Assembly: GCA_964636405.1 (NCBI GenBank)
Contig: CAZWSI010000003.1
Coordinates: 1 to 64,000, forward strand
Source: CAZKGE01 sp964636405
GTDB lineage: Bacteria > Bacillota > Clostridia > Christensenellales > CAG-138
DNA: 64,000 nt
Direction of reading: 5' to 3'
The notes beneath the pieces were generated by a model, which was given only the letters and a program-made list of their open reading frames with translations, did no database searches and was not told where the DNA came from. This document shows positions 61,902-64,000 of this stretch, in pieces; position 1 is the first letter of the stretch, and each line of letters opens with the position of its first letter. The position numbers and the translations under genes are program-made.

Positions 61902-62915
61902 ATGACGCGCACGCAGACCTGGATACCCGAGGGCTACCGCTCTAATTTGAGCCTGTACGATACGCAAGCCGCCATCGAGCTGATCAAGCTGACGTTTCAG
62001 GAAGCGCTGTGCGCGCTGCTGATGCTCAAGCGCGTGTCCGCGCCGCTGTTTGTCGATCCCGCCGCTGGCCTGAACGATAACCTAAACGGCATTGAACGCC
62101 CCGTGCGCTTCGATGTGCCCGCCACGGGCACCGAGGCCGAGGTGGTGCACTCGCTCGCCAAATGGAAGCGCTATGCGCTCGCGCGCTACGGCTTTTTCCC
62201 GGGCCGGGGCCTGTATACGGACATGAACGCCATTCGCCGCGACGAAACGCTCGACAACCTCCATTCCATCTATGTGGATCAGTGGGACTGGGAAAAGGTC
62301 ATCACCCGCGAGCAGCGCAGCTTGGATACGCTCAAAACCACCGTGCAGCGCATTGTGGACGCGCTGTGCTATACGCTCGCGGTCGTCAAGGCCAAGTACC
62401 CCGCTGTGGAAACGGAGCTTTGCCAGCAGGTGACCTTCCTCACCGCCGAGGAGCTGCTTTCCCGTTATCCCGGCTGTACGCCCAAGGAACGCGAGCACCG
62501 CGCCGTGAAGGAATTCCATACCGTGTTCCTCATTGGCATCGGAGACAGGCTCTCAAACGGGGAGCCGCACGATGGACGCGCGCCCGACTATGACGATTGG
62601 CAGCTCAATGGCGATATCCTTTTCGACTACCCCCTTCTCGATTGCCCCTTCGAGATTTCCTCCATGGGCATTCGTGTGGATGAGGCCTCCCTCGCGGCCC
62701 AGCTCAAAAAAGCGGGCTGCGAAGAACGCGCGCGCCTCCCCTTTCATCGCTCGCTCCTGCGCGGCGAGCTGCCCCTTACCATAGGCGGCGGCATCGGCCA
62801 GTCCCGCGTGTGCATGCTGCTGCTCGGCAAGGCGCACATCGGCGAGGTGCAGTCCTCCCTCTGGGACGCCGCCACCGTGGAGACCTGCGCCAACGCCGGG
62901 GTTGCGCTGCTGTAG
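61902..62915 (+). CDS. asnA: Aspartate-ammonia ligase
   Basis: 337-residue ammonia-dependent asparagine synthetase, related to class II aminoacyl-tRNA synthetases. It opens with IPEGYRSNLSLYDTQAAIEL, then RVSAPLFVDPAAGLNDNLNG, KWKRYALARYGFFPGRGLYTDMNAIRR (read as two adjoining blocks) and SIYVDQWDWEKVI. The end block LTIGGGIGQSRVCMLLLGKAHIGEVQ is the family signature. AAGGAGGG precedes the ATG. A copy of the 143-bp palindromic element follows and should end the transcript. Confidence 0.97.
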   Translation: MTRTQTWIPEGYRSNLSLYDTQAAIELIKLTFQEALCALLMLKRVSAPLFVDPAAGLNDNLNGIERPVRFDVPATGTEAEVVHSLAKWKRYALARYGFFPGRGLYTDMNAIRRDETLDNLHSIYVDQWDWEKVITREQRSLDTLKTTVQRIVDALCYTLAVVKAKYPAVETELCQQVTFLTAEELLSRYPGCTPKEREHRAVKEFHTVFLIGIGDRLSNGEPHDGRAPDYDDWQLNGDILFDYPLLDCPFEISSMGIRVDEASLAAQLKKAGCEERARLPFHRSLLRGELPLTIGGGIGQSRVCMLLLGKAHIGEVQSSLWDAATVETCANAGVALL

Positions 62916-62940
62916 GGACGGGGTGCGGGGGACGTTAGGG

Positions 62941-63083
62941 ACGCCGGGGCTCTGCCCCGGGCCCCGCTTAAGGGCGTTCCGCCCTTAAGAATCCCGTCTC
63001 TGACCGCGTTTTGTGCGTTTGCTTTAGCTTTTTTCTAGAAGAACAACTTGGCCCGGCAAAATATTGCCGGGCCGAGTCTTTGT
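62941..63083 (+). repeat. 143-bp palindromic element, copy 2
   Basis: Same length and order of hairpins as the copy at 11178-11320. The last stem (63050-63073) is identical and only its 4-nt loop differs (AATA versus ACTT). Confidence 0.8.
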
Positions 63084-63109
63084 CTATTCGCTTTTTGGGC
63101 GATTATTCG

Positions 63110-63190
63110 GGATTCCAAAGGGTGGAACACCCTTTGGCGGGGTCAAGGGGCAGCGCCCCTTGCGTCCTCCTGTCCCCCGTACCCTACGTA
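63110..63190. repeat. Short palindromes between asnA and the hydrogenase gene
   Basis: Two hairpins: CCAAAGGGTG-GAA-CACCCTTTGG and CAAGGGGC-AG-CGCCCCTTG, with a GTACCC-rich tail repeated as TACCCTACGTACCCCGTACCC. Together with the element before them they fill the 287-bp gap between convergent genes. Confidence 0.6.
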
Positions 63191-63202
63191 CCCCGTACCC
63201 GC

Positions 63203-64000
63203 TCAGTACACCTTCCGCTTCACATACTCGGTATGCAGGATGTGGTGCGCCTTGTGGGAACCGGGCTTTTCGAGATAGCTGTCGTAGAGCTCCTTGACGA
63301 CGGGGTTCTCGTGGCTCTTGCGGAGCTGCATGGCGTCGTCCTCGCCGTAGAGCGCCTTGGCGCGCTCGGCGCGCAGATCGATGCTGTTGCGCACATGGCC
63401 GGGCTGATGGGGCTGGCCGCCGCCGTTGACGCAGCCGCCCGGGCAGGCCATGACTTCGACAAAGTGATAGTCCTTTTCGCCGGACTTGATCATGTCGAGG
63501 AGCTTGCTCGCGTTCTCAAGGCCGCTTGTGACCGCCACGCGCACCTTGGTTCCGGCCAGATCGTATTCGGCCTCCTTGATGGCCTCCACGCCGCGCACGT
63601 CGGAAAACTCGACGCTGGCGAGCGGCTTGCCCGTGACGATCTCGGCCACGGTGCGAAGCGCCGCTTCCATCACGCCGCCGGTCGCGCCGAAGATATGCGC
63701 CGCGCCGGAGGCAATGCCCATGGCGGGGTCAAAGGCTTCGTCGGGCAGCTTATCGAACATGAGGCCTGCCTGTTTAATCATGGCCGCAAGCTCGCGGGTG
63801 GTGAGGGACACATCCACGTCGGGCACGCCCGCCGCGTCCTGATGCTCGCGCGCGACCTCGAACTTCTTGGCCGTGCAGGGCATGACGGACACCACATAGA
63901 TGTTTTTGGGATCAAGGCCGTTCTTTTCGGCGTAGTAGGTTTTTACCAGCGCGCCAAACATCTGCTGCGGGCTCTTGCAGCTCGAGAGGTTCTCGATCAT
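63203..64000 (-). CDS. [FeFe]-hydrogenase catalytic subunit (C-terminal part)
   Basis: 265 codons of an H-cluster hydrogenase; the gene runs off the right edge. The second H-cluster motif is VMPCTAKKFEV (near residue 42 of the visible part) and the third is MACPGGCVNGGGQP. The C-terminal small-subunit-like tail (DLRAERAKALYGEDDAMQLR to HILHTEYVKRKVY) matches NADH-dependent or bifurcating HydA-type enzymes. The first motif and the N-terminal Fe-S domains lie beyond the window. It indicates a fermentative, hydrogen-producing anaerobe. Confidence 0.95.
   Translation of the reverse strand: MIENLSSCKSPQQMFGALVKTYYAEKNGLDPKNIYVVSVMPCTAKKFEVAREHQDAAGVPDVDVSLTTRELAAMIKQAGLMFDKLPDEAFDPAMGIASGAAHIFGATGGVMEAALRTVAEIVTGKPLASVEFSDVRGVEAIKEAEYDLAGTKVRVAVTSGLENASKLLDMIKSGEKDYHFVEVMACPGGCVNGGGQPHQPGHVRNSIDLRAERAKALYGEDDAMQLRKSHENPVVKELYDSYLEKPGSHKAHHILHTEYVKRKVY

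Overview
The window looks like a chromosomal segment of a high-GC anaerobic member of the Firmicutes (class Clostridia). The evidence is a [FeFe]-hydrogenase, a T-box metG leader, a recF-remB-gyrB cluster, a DUF1540 protein and MgtC, clostripain-like and CotH-type proteins, with strong GC bias at third codon positions. The genus cannot be told from sequence alone. The segment is densely coded and mostly on the + strand. All coordinates, motifs and alignments were read by eye; no search was run.

Layout. 1-5.5 kb: ileS (partial), a GGDEF protein with a ribbon-helix-helix-like tail, then tatD and metG on the - strand behind a Met-specific T-box. 5.6-12 kb: pth, mfd, a parvulin-type lipoprotein foldase and a YesL-like membrane protein. 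12.2-17.5 kb: an orphan phage module (BppU-like baseplate protein, tail-fibre proteins, a glycine-rich adhesin, endolysin and holins) with no capsid, terminase, tail tube or integrase. 17.6-28 kb: an autoregulated LacI with a PHP phosphoesterase, MgtC, a heterodimeric ABC exporter, DUF3788, a zinc-ribbon protein, a YgjP-like metallopeptidase and a membrane protein. 27.5-36 kb: an import operon (HAD, fused permease, ATPase, lipoprotein SBP, membrane protein, HAD), then a LacI-type sensor domain without its DNA-binding head and an MBL-fold hydrolase. 36-41.5 kb: an ABC exporter, an MFS transporter, DUF2804 and a membrane protein. 41.8-47.2 kb: a clostripain-like protease with LLGSLLGG repeats, an Mrp-type ATPase, an amidohydrolase and a DUF1540 protein behind a sigma-G-like promoter. 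47.4-56.2 kb: recF-remB-gyrB, a glycosyltransferase, gyrA and cca. 56.4-61 kb: CotH/lamin-tail, VTC and DUF4956 genes in one operon. 61-64 kb: deoD (-), asnA (+) and the C-terminal part of an [FeFe]-hydrogenase (-).

Repeats. Two identical 149-bp elements with perfect 18-bp terminal inverted repeats (a MITE family) lie next to promoters at 1.5 and 44.6 kb. Two copies of a 143-bp palindromic element follow the foldase gene and asnA. Short GC-rich palindromes fill other gaps.

How the genes work together. Housekeeping groups (tRNA charging, peptidyl-tRNA recycling, transcription-coupled repair, gyrase, CCA addition) alternate with transport and surface modules. The most interesting module is the CotH-VTC-DUF4956 operon, which pairs an extracellular kinase-like protein with a polyphosphate-polymerase-like domain and a membrane protein. 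Other unusual points are the GGDEF-RHH fusion, the orphan tail-fibre/lysis cassette, a leaderless yesL-like transcript, mfd without an ATG/GTG/TTG start in its conserved N-terminus, and a 15-bp in-frame tandem repeat in the glycosyltransferase between gyrB and gyrA.
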